The position numbers were made by a program, and so were the translations under genes. DNA of 23,206 nucleotides from JBGPRB01 sp964422155 (lineage in GTDB: Bacteria > Chloroflexota > Dehalococcoidia > Dehalococcoidales > RBG-16-60-22), in NCBI GenBank assembly GCA_964422155.1, contig CAYQZZ010000032.1, positions 1 to 23,206 on the forward strand, written 5' to 3'. Each line of letters starts with the position of its first letter. The stretch's first letter is position 1. Of this stretch, positions 7,774 to 14,812 are shown in pieces. The notes under the pieces were generated by a model. It was not told the DNA's origin and ran no database searches. It saw only the letters and a program-made list of their open reading frames with translations.

Positions 7774-7846
7774 GGGCTCGTAGCTCAGTGGTCAGAGCGG
7801 GCGGCTCATAACCGCTTGGTCGTAGGTTCGATCCCTACCGAGCCCA
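7774..7846 (+). tRNA. tRNA with CAU anticodon (Ile2 or elongator Met)
   Basis: The cloverleaf folds completely. The acceptor is GGGCTCG (7774-7780) with CGAGCCC (7839-7845). The D stem is GCTC/GAGC. The anticodon stem is GGCGG with CCGCT around loop CTCATAA (7805-7811), anticodon CAT at 7807-7809. The T arm is GTAGG-TTCGATC-CCTAC, with discriminator A7846. The first acceptor pair is G-C and the anticodon stem lacks the three G-C pairs of initiators, so it is not tRNA-fMet. Sequence alone does not separate elongator Met from lysidine-modified Ile2; the TTGGTC variable region leans slightly to Ile2. CCA is not encoded. Confidence 0.93.
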
Positions 7847-7923
7847 CAATCTGTTTATCAGGTGGAGCAGAGCAGTCCCGATTAACATCGTGACGAGCCC
7901 ATTGCCGAATAAGAGGAGAATAA

Positions 7924-8487
7924 ATGTCAAAAATTCAAAAAAGCCTTATTCTATATCAAACGATGACCGGCAACACGGAAAAAGTTGTGTTGAGGTTTAA
8001 AAATGTATTCGAAAAAAAGGGGTGGAAGTGCGATATTTTCAAGGTTGATAAAAATACAGATATCGATAACCTTCCCTTTGATTTTAAGGACTATGATTTC
8101 CTTTGTGCCGGTTCCGGAGTATACGCCGCGCTGCCTGGCAAAGAATTGGTAGATGTAATGTTCAAAACCACACACCGACCCAGAAGGGCGGGCAAGATAG
8201 TCCGTGTGCACAGAAAAATAACTCCCGGTCCTAAAACGGGGATAGTTTTTGTAACCTATGCCGGAACACACCTGGGTCCAAAGGAAGCCGAACCGTCTCT
8301 CAGCTTACTGGAGCTAAATATAGAGCATCTCAGATTCAAATGTATCGGCAGATTTTCCTGCCCCGGTAATATGGGGAAACGTGCTACACCGGGATACTGG
8401 CATGGGGATATACGCGGTCGCCCCAGTGAGAGAGATTTGCTAAAAGCTGAAATATTTTTGGAAGAGAAACTGGAAGAGCCTCGTTAG
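7924..8487 (+). CDS. Flavodoxin-family protein
   Basis: The 187-residue protein begins with a beta strand leading into TMTGNT (13-18), the phosphate-binding loop of flavodoxin-fold proteins that hold FMN. The pattern FKDYDFLCAGSGVYAALPGKEL resembles the second FMN-contact loop, and GIVFVTYAGTHLGP the third strand-loop. It is probably cytoplasmic and shuttles electrons or uses FMN in redox chemistry; the partner is unknown. The ATG has AGAGGAG at 7912-7918. It stands alone downstream of the tRNA and converges with the next gene. Base composition is somewhat more AT-rich than the housekeeping block. Confidence 0.82.
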   Translation: MSKIQKSLILYQTMTGNTEKVVLRFKNVFEKKGWKCDIFKVDKNTDIDNLPFDFKDYDFLCAGSGVYAALPGKELVDVMFKTTHRPRRAGKIVRVHRKITPGPKTGIVFVTYAGTHLGPKEAEPSLSLLELNIEHLRFKCIGRFSCPGNMGKRATPGYWHGDIRGRPSERDLLKAEIFLEEKLEEPR

Positions 8488-8630
8488 ATAGGATTAACAT
8501 TGGTCTGAGGTTTGACCCCTGACCAGCCCGCCATTCAATCCACCGATAAAATAGTTTACATAACGTATCATATTCAACAAGGAAGCTCTGTTGCCAGGGG
8601 AAGGATAGCTTTTCTTAAACTACGCAGCTA

Positions 8631-9041
8631 TTATTTTGTCGAAGCCAGCGAATCGTCGCCTTTTAAGTCCTGTTTGACGGCATATAAAAGGTAGTCGAGG
8701 CTGATGGTATAGCCCTCGTAATGCTGGCGGTCGAATCGGGGAGTGCCCCAGTCATAGGCGATTTCCTTATCGCCGGATTTCACCAGCAGCCAGACATGGT
8801 TGCTTTCCATATAGGCTTCGCCGCTTTTTTCCAGGTTGCCTACTATCGGTGTCGCCTCTATCCCCAGTCTCTCGAATTCCCGGTACATCTGGAGAGTATC
8901 GTCATCGCAGTCATAGGTCGGCGACGGCCCAGAGATATCAGGGAAAATAACCGGACTGAATCGAGGCAGCGTCAACACGACAACCATAGCGGCGAAGATA
9001 AAAGCCACTATCTTGAAGATACCAAGCGAGAAATATCCCAT
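8631..9041 (-). CDS. Membrane-anchored transglutaminase-like protein (Cys-His-Asp)
   Basis: From the ATG at 9041 the product is 136 residues: one N-terminal hydrophobic segment (about residues 3-25), then a small extracytoplasmic domain. Three blocks match the core of transglutaminase-like cysteine proteases or acyltransferases: YDCDDDT (Cys45), SNHVWLLV (His82) and IAYDWGTP (Asp97). The domain is short for the superfamily, so it may be minimal or binding-only. The frame also opens at a TTG ten codons upstream (9071). Neither start has a convincing Shine-Dalgarno; I prefer ATG because the anchor then begins at once. It is divergent from the iron-sulfur flavoprotein gene. Function beyond the fold is unknown. 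Confidence 0.7.
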   Translation of the reverse strand: MGYFSLGIFKIVAFIFAAMVVVLTLPRFSPVIFPDISGPSPTYDCDDDTLQMYREFERLGIEATPIVGNLEKSGEAYMESNHVWLLVKSGDKEIAYDWGTPRFDRQHYEGYTISLDYLLYAVKQDLKGDDSLASTK

Positions 9042-9107
9042 TTCGTTATAATTATAATCAAGCTTTGCCAATTGGCGAAGACTTTTTTATTAAGCTTTGA
9101 TAAAGGT

Positions 9108-9137
9108 TTGATTAAGTTTTCATAAACCGCCTATACT
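9108..9137 (+). promoter_or_regulatory. Promoter-like sequence for the iron-sulfur flavoprotein gene
   Basis: TTGATT (9108-9113) and TATACT (9132-9137) are spaced by 18 bases, about 55 bp before the ATG at 9193. In the leader, AAGGATTCAT occurs twice (9150-9159 and 9164-9173) as a direct repeat 14 bases apart, just before the Shine-Dalgarno. Confidence 0.55.
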
Positions 9138-9192
9138 TGCTGTGTAGCGAAGGATTCATCATCAAGGATTCATTCTGAAGGAGGTACAAGCC

Positions 9193-9765
9193 ATGAATGT
9201 TCTGGGTATCGTGGGAAGTCCGCGTAAAGGAGGCAACACCGAGATAATGGTGGAGGAGGCGCTGGCCGCGGCCCGTGATGAAGGCGCTAAAACGGACATT
9301 TTTCTCATCGCCGGCAAGACCATCAACGGGTGCGATGCCTGCGGCAGCTGCTTTAAGACCGGCGCCTGTAATATAATGGACGATATGCAGTCGCTGTATA
9401 AAAAGATGGAGTGGGCGGACGCCATTATCTTCGGGAGTCCGGTCTACTTTAATTACGTCACGGCGCAGGCCAAAGCAATTATCGACAGGACTTTCTGCTA
9501 CCTGGGGAACAGGAAGCTGCAGGGCAAAGTGGCAGCGCCGGTGCTGGCATTGAGAAAGATAGGCGGCGGGCAGACCCGCGTGCAGCTCTTCGGCTGGTTC
9601 ATGGCCCAGGGAATGATACCAGTGCGTGGCGCTATCGGATACGGACGCGAAAAAGGCGATGTGAGGACGGGAGAAGGAGCTGGTATCGTCACGACGGCTC
9701 TGGAGGAATCCCGCGCCACCGGCAAAGAAGTCGTGGCGATGGTTAAGAAACTAGGCGGTAAATAA
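9193..9765 (+). CDS. Iron-sulfur flavoprotein (Isf-type NADPH-dependent FMN reductase family)
   Basis: This is a 190-residue flavodoxin-fold protein. The N-terminal GIVGSPRKGGNTE (5-17) is the FMN phosphate loop of the FMN-reductase family. CDACGSCFKTGAC gives Cys47, Cys50, Cys53 and Cys59, a CX2CX2CX5C cluster that in Isf proteins binds a 4Fe-4S centre. FGSPVYFNYVTAQAKAIIDR is the next conserved block. Homologues in anaerobes pass electrons from ferredoxin to acceptors such as oxygen or peroxide; that role here is inference. A very good Shine-Dalgarno, AAGGAGGT (9178-9185), precedes the ATG by seven bases. The gene is monocistronic, with a hairpin terminator candidate downstream (9889-9905). 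Confidence 0.88.
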   Translation: MNVLGIVGSPRKGGNTEIMVEEALAAARDEGAKTDIFLIAGKTINGCDACGSCFKTGACNIMDDMQSLYKKMEWADAIIFGSPVYFNYVTAQAKAIIDRTFCYLGNRKLQGKVAAPVLALRKIGGGQTRVQLFGWFMAQGMIPVRGAIGYGREKGDVRTGEGAGIVTTALEESRATGKEVVAMVKKLGGK

Positions 9766-9772
9766 TTTTCTC

Positions 9773-9807
9773 TGTCATTGCGAGGAGCGCAGCGACGCGG
9801 CAATCTC
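9773..9807. repeat. REP-like palindromic repeat after the flavoprotein gene
   Basis: The 35-bp unit begins TGTCATTGCGAGGAGCGC and ends GGCAATCTC. ATTGC (9777-9781) pairs with GCAAT (9800-9804). I recall very similar units dispersed between genes in many bacterial genomes. Only one copy is present in this window, and it sits 7 bp after a stop codon. Confidence 0.6.
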
Positions 9808-9888
9808 TTACTCCCTAGGGAAGCGCCCTGAGTTATTATGTAAAATAATATTCCATGCGTACGTTACACGACATAACATATATTGTGC

Positions 9889-9905
9889 GCCCCAAGTTTT
9901 GGGGC
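9889..9905. terminator. Hairpin terminator candidate between convergent genes
   Basis: GCCCCAA (9889-9895) pairs perfectly with TTGGGGC (9899-9905) around a three-base loop, followed on the + strand by TTATAGGTTT. The T run is weak. Its place between the convergent flavoprotein and membrane-protein genes fits a bidirectional terminator. Confidence 0.5.
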
Positions 9906-9952
9906 TTATAGGTTTGACATAATAAAGTTAATATAAATAAGTTAAGGGTTGT

Positions 9953-10600
9953 CTATTTGTGAACTGATTTTCTATGCATTACCCAAAATCCAGATATTAT
10001 AAGAACCCCACCAATTACCAACATATAGAATTCAGAAGTATTAAAAATAGGGTATCCCTTAATCAAAAATAATCCGTACAGCCATTGACCAAGCCCTATT
10101 CCAAAAACTGGTAATCCAGAAGCTATTACCGTTCTGCCAGCTGATATTTTATCTGAGCGTTTTATCATGCATTTTATATTCGCTAGTTCTTTGCCAACAT
10201 CAACCTCGCCCTCTTTTTTCTCTTTATCTTCAGACACTTGTCCACACTTATCATTTTTACTTTTTACACGCCCTATCTTGTTAAATAAACGAAACAAAGG
10301 AATGAACCAGAGAAAGAATTGCAAAAACAAAAATGATTTAGTTACACACTCCCTGGTTTCGGTTGTAACATTAAAACATAATAGTGTATTGGAACCATCA
10401 AACCATGTTAATGCTGTGGTCATTGCTGCTGCACCAAGTGCTATGGAAAACAACAAAAAGGTTTTTTGACAGTTACCAAAATGTTCCCTACTACTTCCAA
10501 CTGCCAAAATAATCCCAGCAACTGCAATGAAAGCAGCAGCAATAATCATGACACCATTCATATATCCCATCATCAGTTGAGTTGTTGTTACTTCTTCCAT
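9953..10600 (-). CDS. AT-rich membrane protein of unknown function
   Basis: The 215-residue product has about five membrane segments (near residues 12-35, 47-66, 87-107, 158-180 and 193-210). A highly charged cytoplasmic loop (about 110-155, rich in Lys/Glu/Asp) separates three N-terminal from two C-terminal segments. Cysteines at 75 and 85 flank a short loop that could be extracytoplasmic. I do not recognise the family. The ATG at 10600 is chosen because AGGAGG (complement of 10608-10613) lies seven bases upstream; a start seven codons earlier lacks this. The gene is markedly more AT-rich than its neighbours and sits between two repeat elements, which suggests transfer. Confidence 0.75.
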   Translation of the reverse strand: MEEVTTTQLMMGYMNGVMIIAAAFIAVAGIILAVGSSREHFGNCQKTFLLFSIALGAAAMTTALTWFDGSNTLLCFNVTTETRECVTKSFLFLQFFLWFIPLFRLFNKIGRVKSKNDKCGQVSEDKEKKEGEVDVGKELANIKCMIKRSDKISAGRTVIASGLPVFGIGLGQWLYGLFLIKGYPIFNTSEFYMLVIGGVLIISGFWVMHRKSVHK

Positions 10601-11036
10601 GCTCACACCTCCTACCCCCATTATACCTCAAAAAGTCAAGTCTTTATGTCAATATACACTACCCGGGTGTTTAAGAGGGGCGCCAGCCCCTCTTCGTCAT
10701 TCTGGCCCCGTATCAGAATACGGGGTAAACTCCGGCCAGAATCCAGACCTCCACCTTATCCCATCCCCTGGATTCCAGCTTTCGCTGGAATGACAACATT
10801 ATTTTGGGTTAAAAGGGGGTAGGTTTCATAAAAAACAGTAAAAAAGTGTAATTTCAGGGGTTTACTGCCCCTCCCGCCCCCTCCCGAAGGTATAATTCCC
10901 CTCATAGAGTCGGCAACAGGCCAGGATTTTGATTGTAGCGCGTGCTAGCTTCGGGTAAATGGCAAAAACAGTTTCAAACGGTGTTATCCGGGATTTTGGG
11001 ACGCTGGGTACTATCTACTGTGTACTGTTAACTATA
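10601..11036. other. Gene-free stretch holding one composite repeat
   Basis: No convincing gene lies between the membrane protein and the TIGR04076-like gene. Positions 10696-10794 are the composite repeat listed separately. 10850-10890 is a C-rich run, and 10900-11036 shows no clear promoter, RNA or ORF. The short + strand frames here only run through the repeat. Confidence 0.6.
10696..10794. repeat. Composite palindromic intergenic repeat, copy 1
   Basis: The 99-bp element is bounded by GTCATTC and GAATGAC. Inside, ATTCTGGCC pairs with GGCCAGAAT, and within that CCCCGTAT pairs with ATACGGGG. Near the right end ATTCCAGC pairs with GCTGGAAT over a TTTC loop, and GAATCCAG can alternatively pair with CTGGATTC. 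Copies at 12281 and 18654 share the plan. Confidence 0.8.
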
Positions 11037-11306
11037 TTATTTCTTCCTTATGCGTCTTAATTTAAAAACCACCGGGTTACCTGGGTCCGGGCAAACCGCT
11101 CCACTGATATCCGGGTCTTCGCTCCAGGGAAAAGTTCCGCCGTATTTCAACACATCTATACTGGACTCCATCATTGGATAGGCTGAAAGACAGATTCCAG
11201 CCGGAGTAGTACTACTGATAATCCATTTATCTCCCACTTTGTGCCCGGCTCCACATGTGCCTTTCTGCGAGACTACTGTAATTTCAACATCATACATTTC
11301 AGACAT
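11037..11306 (-). CDS. TIGR04076-like small protein
   Basis: The 89-residue protein has the pattern I associate with TIGR04076: an N-terminal strand YDVEITVVS, a CGAGHKVGD block, a central cysteine (AGICLSAYP), GGTFPWSEDPD near residue 60, and a C-terminal VFKLRRIR. Family function is not established. Its cysteines are placed as in that family, but metal binding is only a guess. AAGGAGG (complement of 11313-11319) lies six bases before the ATG, an excellent ribosome site. It is 59 bp downstream of the EamA-type transporter on the same strand and may be co-transcribed with it. Confidence 0.8.
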   Translation of the reverse strand: MSEMYDVEITVVSQKGTCGAGHKVGDKWIISSTTPAGICLSAYPMMESSIDVLKYGGTFPWSEDPDISGAVCPDPGNPVVFKLRRIRKK

Positions 11307-11365
11307 AATTTGCCTCCTTGCCTATATTGTCCACTGTAAACTAATAACTGAAAACTGCCAACTCG

Positions 11366-12268
11366 TCACTGGAAGAGCAAAAACGTTCCCGCCACCGTCG
11401 CCGCCATCCCCAGGATAACTTTCGGAGTGAAAAGCTCAATCTTCCGGTTAATCAGCAAAGAAAAGAAAAAGATAAACAAAATCTGTATGCTGAGTAAAGG
11501 CGTCACGACACTGGCCGGGCTTTTACCCAGGGCAGTGTAATACAAAAGCTGGCCGGTAGCCGTAAACATTCCGGCTAAAGCCATCGGCAGGACACTCTTC
11601 TTCAAAGGCAGCTGCGTCAGTTGCTTCCGTCGCGGCCGGTTTAAAAGAAGGCACCCCATCACTATCGCCGCGGTGGCATAAGAAACAAAAGCCCCGGCGG
11701 ATGAAGAGCCGATTTCCTCCACGCCCGGCTTGATGAGCACCGGCGTGATGCCCCAGCATAGCGCCGCCCCCAGCGCTAAAAGGATGCCCTTGACCTCGTT
11801 GCGGGATAACGACTTCTCCTTTTTCCCGGCGATGCTCTTTTTCTCCGTGGAAATTAGAGCCGCCCCGGCGAACATGCACAAAACACCGAAAATAATATAC
11901 AAGGTAATCGACTCTTTGAGGAAAAGGAAACTGAAGAGCACGGTATAAAAGCGGTTGGTCATGGTGAACGGGGTGGCTTTATTGGCCCCGATAAGCCGGA
12001 AGGAGTTATAACCAAGCAGCCGTCCGATGATGAAATGGATGATGCCGGCGGAACCGAGCAGCGCCAGCGCCCGCCAGGATATGTTCAGAAGCTGGCTCCA
12101 TTCGCCGCTGACCAGGATGGCGATGGCGAAAAAGGGAATCCCGATAAAGACGCTGATGGCCGTGACGCTGAAGGACTCTCCGGCCTCACCGGCGGTCTTC
12201 CTGACCATGACGATACCGGCGGCAAAGCTGACCGACGCTATGAGCGCGAGAATTAAGCCTGTATCCAT
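11366..12268 (-). CDS. EamA/DMT-family transporter
   Basis: This 300-residue protein has about ten membrane segments arranged as two EamA repeats (roughly 1-138 and 155-300), joined by a charged linker (STEKKSIAGKKEKSLSRNE). The second repeat opens with the conserved GILLALGAALCWGITPVLIKP, and each repeat ends in a hydrophobic helix. Members are drug/metabolite transporters, often exporters of amino acids or sugars; the substrate cannot be deduced. The ATG at 12268 has only a poor Shine-Dalgarno. The upstream space to hflX is almost filled by repeat copy 3 (12281-12382), so its promoter may lie inside the repeat, or it is read through from hflX. Confidence 0.86.
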   Translation of the reverse strand: MDTGLILALIASVSFAAGIVMVRKTAGEAGESFSVTAISVFIGIPFFAIAILVSGEWSQLLNISWRALALLGSAGIIHFIIGRLLGYNSFRLIGANKATPFTMTNRFYTVLFSFLFLKESITLYIIFGVLCMFAGAALISTEKKSIAGKKEKSLSRNEVKGILLALGAALCWGITPVLIKPGVEEIGSSSAGAFVSYATAAIVMGCLLLNRPRRKQLTQLPLKKSVLPMALAGMFTATGQLLYYTALGKSPASVVTPLLSIQILFIFFFSLLINRKIELFTPKVILGMAATVAGTFLLFQ

Positions 12269-12280
12269 GAGATTGCTTAT

Positions 12281-12382
12281 GTCATCCTGACGAAGCTTGT
12301 CCCGTACTTGATACGGGGGTCAGGATCCAGAACCCCTTTTCCCCACCACTGGATTCTCCTTCATATGAAGGACTGGAATGAC
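12281..12382. repeat. Composite palindromic intergenic repeat, copy 3 (divergent)
   Basis: This is bounded by GTCATCC and GAATGAC, and its stems are kept with different bases. ATCCTGAC pairs with GTCAGGAT, and CCCGTA pairs with TACGGG inside it. The right hairpin is the palindrome TCCTTCATATGAAGGA instead of the CCAGC/GCTGG of the other copies. It fills the gap between the hflX stop and the EamA start, with 12 bp to spare on each side. Confidence 0.75.
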
Positions 12383-12394
12383 GACTATCGTTTG

Positions 12395-13585
12395 TTAAAC
12401 GGTATCTATTGATGTCTGATTCAAGGCTGCGGGCGCTGCCGTATCAGACAATGCCTTAATAATCATCTCCAGCAGCCGGGGCAGGCCCCACCCGCGCAAA
12501 GCCGATATCAATACGGTGCTCTCATCCGGGGCCACACCCAGACTGGCGAGGACGTTCTCCACGCCGCTGCTGTTCTGCGTCGGCTCGCTCTGGAGAAGAC
12601 GGTCGATTTTGTTCAATATGGTAAGCCTTTTCTTGTCCGCCAGCCCCAGCTCACCGAGGATATTTTCCACCGTCTGGCACTGCTCCGGCGCATCCGGCGA
12701 AGCCAGGTCGACCACATGCAGCAGCAGGCTGGCTTCGGACAGCTCTTCGAGGGTCGCCCTGAAGGCGCTGATAATCGTCGGCGGGAGTTTGCGGATAAAG
12801 CCGACGGTATCGGTAACCAATATAGCTTTGTTATCAGGAAGGGTCAGACGCCGGGTGGTGGGGTCGAGGGTGGCGAAAAGCCTTTCATCCGCCAGGACAT
12901 CGGTCCGGCAGAGGGCATTCAGCAATGTACTTTTACCGGCATTGGTATAGCCCACCAGCGCTACGACCGGTATGCCGCTCTTCTGCCTTTGCTGCCGATA
13001 TAAAGCGCGCCGCCTTCTTATCTCCTCGGTCTGCTCCAGAAGGCGTTGAATTTTACGGCGTATCAGGCGGCGGTCTGTCTCCAGCTGCGATTCGCCCGGG
13101 CCCCTTGTGCCGATGCCGCCGCCCAGTCTTTCAAGGTGACTCCACTGTCCGGCGAGCCTGGGGAGAAGGTACTGGTGCTGGGCAAGCTCTACCTGTAAAC
13201 GCCCTTCGTGAGTGCGAGCGCGTTTGGAGAATATATCCAGGATGAGCGCGGCGCGGTCGATAACTTTAACTTCGAGGGCTTCTTCCAGGTTCTGCTGCTG
13301 ATTGGGAGTAAGCTCGTCATCGAGAATAATGACGCTGTAATCGTTGGTGCTCTTTAAAGCCACCAGCTCCTGAATTTTGCCTTTGCCGACGTAAGAATCA
13401 TGCGATGGTGCCGGCAATTGCTGTATGATTTTGCCGACAACTTCGGCCCCGGCGGACTCAGCCAGCTGCGCCAGTTCCTCTATCGAATTCGCGGCTGATT
13501 GCCTCTCCCGGCTCCCTTTGTGAGCCACGGCCAGTAAAAGGGCCCGTTCCTTTACAGCCCTGGTGACAATGGTGTTTCTGGTAAT
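12395..13585 (-). CDS. hflX: Ribosome-associated GTPase HflX, probable AUU start
   Basis: HflX binds the 50S subunit and rescues or splits stalled ribosomes. The HflX N-domain motifs YVGKGKIQEL and DELTPNQQQNLE are present, followed by the glycine-rich LGGGIGTRGPGESQLETDRR linker. The G domain has GYTNAGKS (G1), DTVGFI (G3) and NKID (G4). The first standard start in frame is GTG at 13528, but it has no Shine-Dalgarno. The 19 codons before it encode ITRNTIVTRAVKERALLLA, matching the usual HflX start region. They begin at ATT (13583-13585), preceded by GAGGAG with a six-base gap, so I place the start there (396 residues). It lies 33 bp after dapL, and miaA is in the same run, recalling the miaA-hfq-hflX operon of proteobacteria. 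Confidence 0.92.
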   Translation of the reverse strand: MTRNTIVTRAVKERALLLAVAHKGSRERQSAANSIEELAQLAESAGAEVVGKIIQQLPAPSHDSYVGKGKIQELVALKSTNDYSVIILDDELTPNQQQNLEEALEVKVIDRAALILDIFSKRARTHEGRLQVELAQHQYLLPRLAGQWSHLERLGGGIGTRGPGESQLETDRRLIRRKIQRLLEQTEEIRRRRALYRQQRQKSGIPVVALVGYTNAGKSTLLNALCRTDVLADERLFATLDPTTRRLTLPDNKAILVTDTVGFIRKLPPTIISAFRATLEELSEASLLLHVVDLASPDAPEQCQTVENILGELGLADKKRLTILNKIDRLLQSEPTQNSSGVENVLASLGVAPDESTVLISALRGWGLPRLLEMIIKALSDTAAPAALNQTSIDTV

Positions 13586-13618
13586 GCTTTTCTCCTCGAG
13601 AAATAGGATTATGTCAAG

Positions 13619-14803
13619 TTATTTCTTTAGTGTCAATCGCCGCGTATTACGCCATCCCGAAAGCCGCGAAAGCCCTTTGACCAGCGATGCGTCCTGGATA
13701 GTCAGAGACAACCTCACGTAACCTTCGCCGCTGTGGCCATACCCTACTCCGGGGGTAACTGCCACGCCCACTTGGTCCAGCAAATCGGTCGTAAAATCCA
13801 CAGAGTTATAGCCCTCGGGGACCTTGGCCCACACGTACAGGCTTGCCTTGGGCACCGTTACCTCCAGGCCGATGTTATTCAGCACTTCAACAATCAGGTC
13901 GCGGCGCCTCTGGTAAACAGCGTTATGCTCCGAGACGCAGTCCTGCGGCCCGTTCAACGCCTCGATAGCCATATACTGGATGGCCTGCGGAATCCCCGAG
14001 TCCAGGTTGGACTTCAGAGTTCTCAAAGCGCTTAACGCCTCGGCATTGCCCACCACCATGCCGATACGCCAGCCGGTCATGTTATAGCTCTTGGAAAGAG
14101 AGTGGAATTCCACGCCGATATCCTTGGCTCCATCCGCCTGCATGAAGCTCACCGGTTGGTAACCATCGAACGCCACCTCCGAGTAAGGGCCATCGTGACA
14201 GACGAGGATATTATTTTGCCTGGCGAATGCGACCACTTGATTAAAGAAATCAAGTTCGGCGACGGCCCCGGTGGGATTATTGGGGTAGTTCAGCCAGAGA
14301 ACTCTGGTCTGTTTCAGAATAAAATCACGAACGCTCTTTAAATTAGGGAGAAAGCCGTTCTCCGCCTTAAGCGACAAGTAGTAAGGCCTGCCGCCGGCCA
14401 GCTGAGTGCCGACCGAGTACACCGGGTAAGCCGGGTCCGGCACCAGGGCGATATCCCCGGGGTCGATAAAGCAAAAGGCGATATGACCGATGCCCTCCTT
14501 GGAACCGATAAGCGGCAGCACCTCTGTGGCCGGGTCGAGAATGACATTGAACCGTCTCTTATACCATTCGGCGATGGCCTGGTGCAGTTCCGGCAACCCC
14601 TCCGATTCAGGATAGCGATGGTTGGCCGGGTCCTGAGCCGCCTGACAGAGTCGGTTAATGATATGCGGGGGCGTGGGGATATCGGGGTCGCCTATGGCGA
14701 AACTGACGACCTCCTCACCTTTGGCCTTTTTCTCGGCGATTTTCTTATTAATCTCGACAAACAGGTATGGCTTCAAATTTTCGATTCGTCTGGCTACTTT
14801 CAT
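13619..14803 (-). CDS. dapL: LL-diaminopimelate aminotransferase (class I/II PLP enzyme)
   Basis: The 394-residue fold-type I aminotransferase has SFAIGDPDIPTP (34-45), the PLP-contact region NYPNNPTGA (172-180), CHDGPYSEVAFDG (202-214) and the Schiff-base lysine in SLSKSYNMTGWRIG (Lys238). The sequence style and the directly adjacent dapF support DapL, which converts tetrahydrodipicolinate to LL-DAP with glutamate, rather than a general aspartate aminotransferase. An aspartate or alanine aminotransferase role remains possible. The ATG at 14803 has GAGG at the right distance; a GTG two codons earlier would be too close to it. The gene starts 9 bp after dapF stops. Confidence 0.87.
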   Translation of the reverse strand: MKVARRIENLKPYLFVEINKKIAEKKAKGEEVVSFAIGDPDIPTPPHIINRLCQAAQDPANHRYPESEGLPELHQAIAEWYKRRFNVILDPATEVLPLIGSKEGIGHIAFCFIDPGDIALVPDPAYPVYSVGTQLAGGRPYYLSLKAENGFLPNLKSVRDFILKQTRVLWLNYPNNPTGAVAELDFFNQVVAFARQNNILVCHDGPYSEVAFDGYQPVSFMQADGAKDIGVEFHSLSKSYNMTGWRIGMVVGNAEALSALRTLKSNLDSGIPQAIQYMAIEALNGPQDCVSEHNAVYQRRRDLIVEVLNNIGLEVTVPKASLYVWAKVPEGYNSVDFTTDLLDQVGVAVTPGVGYGHSGEGYVRLSLTIQDASLVKGLSRLSGWRNTRRLTLKK

Positions 14804-14812
14804 AGTCACACC

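Noticed and set aside
6981..7811. 276-codon + strand frame opposite livG
   Set aside because: It is antisense to livG and the small ORF, runs into the tRNA, has no Shine-Dalgarno, and its translation resembles no family.
7774..7846. Initiator tRNA-fMet for the CAU tRNA
   Set aside because: The first acceptor pair is G-C and the anticodon stem lacks the three consecutive G-C pairs of initiator tRNAs.
8488..8630. Terminator between the convergent flavodoxin and transglutaminase-like genes
   Set aside because: No stem followed by a T run could be found on either strand.
9773..9807. Possible CRISPR-type repeat
   Set aside because: Single copy with no spacers or regular spacing; it matches the style of dispersed palindromic repeats.
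10466..10822. Short + strand ORFs around 10466-10822 and 18647-18865
   Set aside because: They translate through the composite repeats (shared GVNSGQNP string), so similarity between them comes from the repeat, not from protein-coding.
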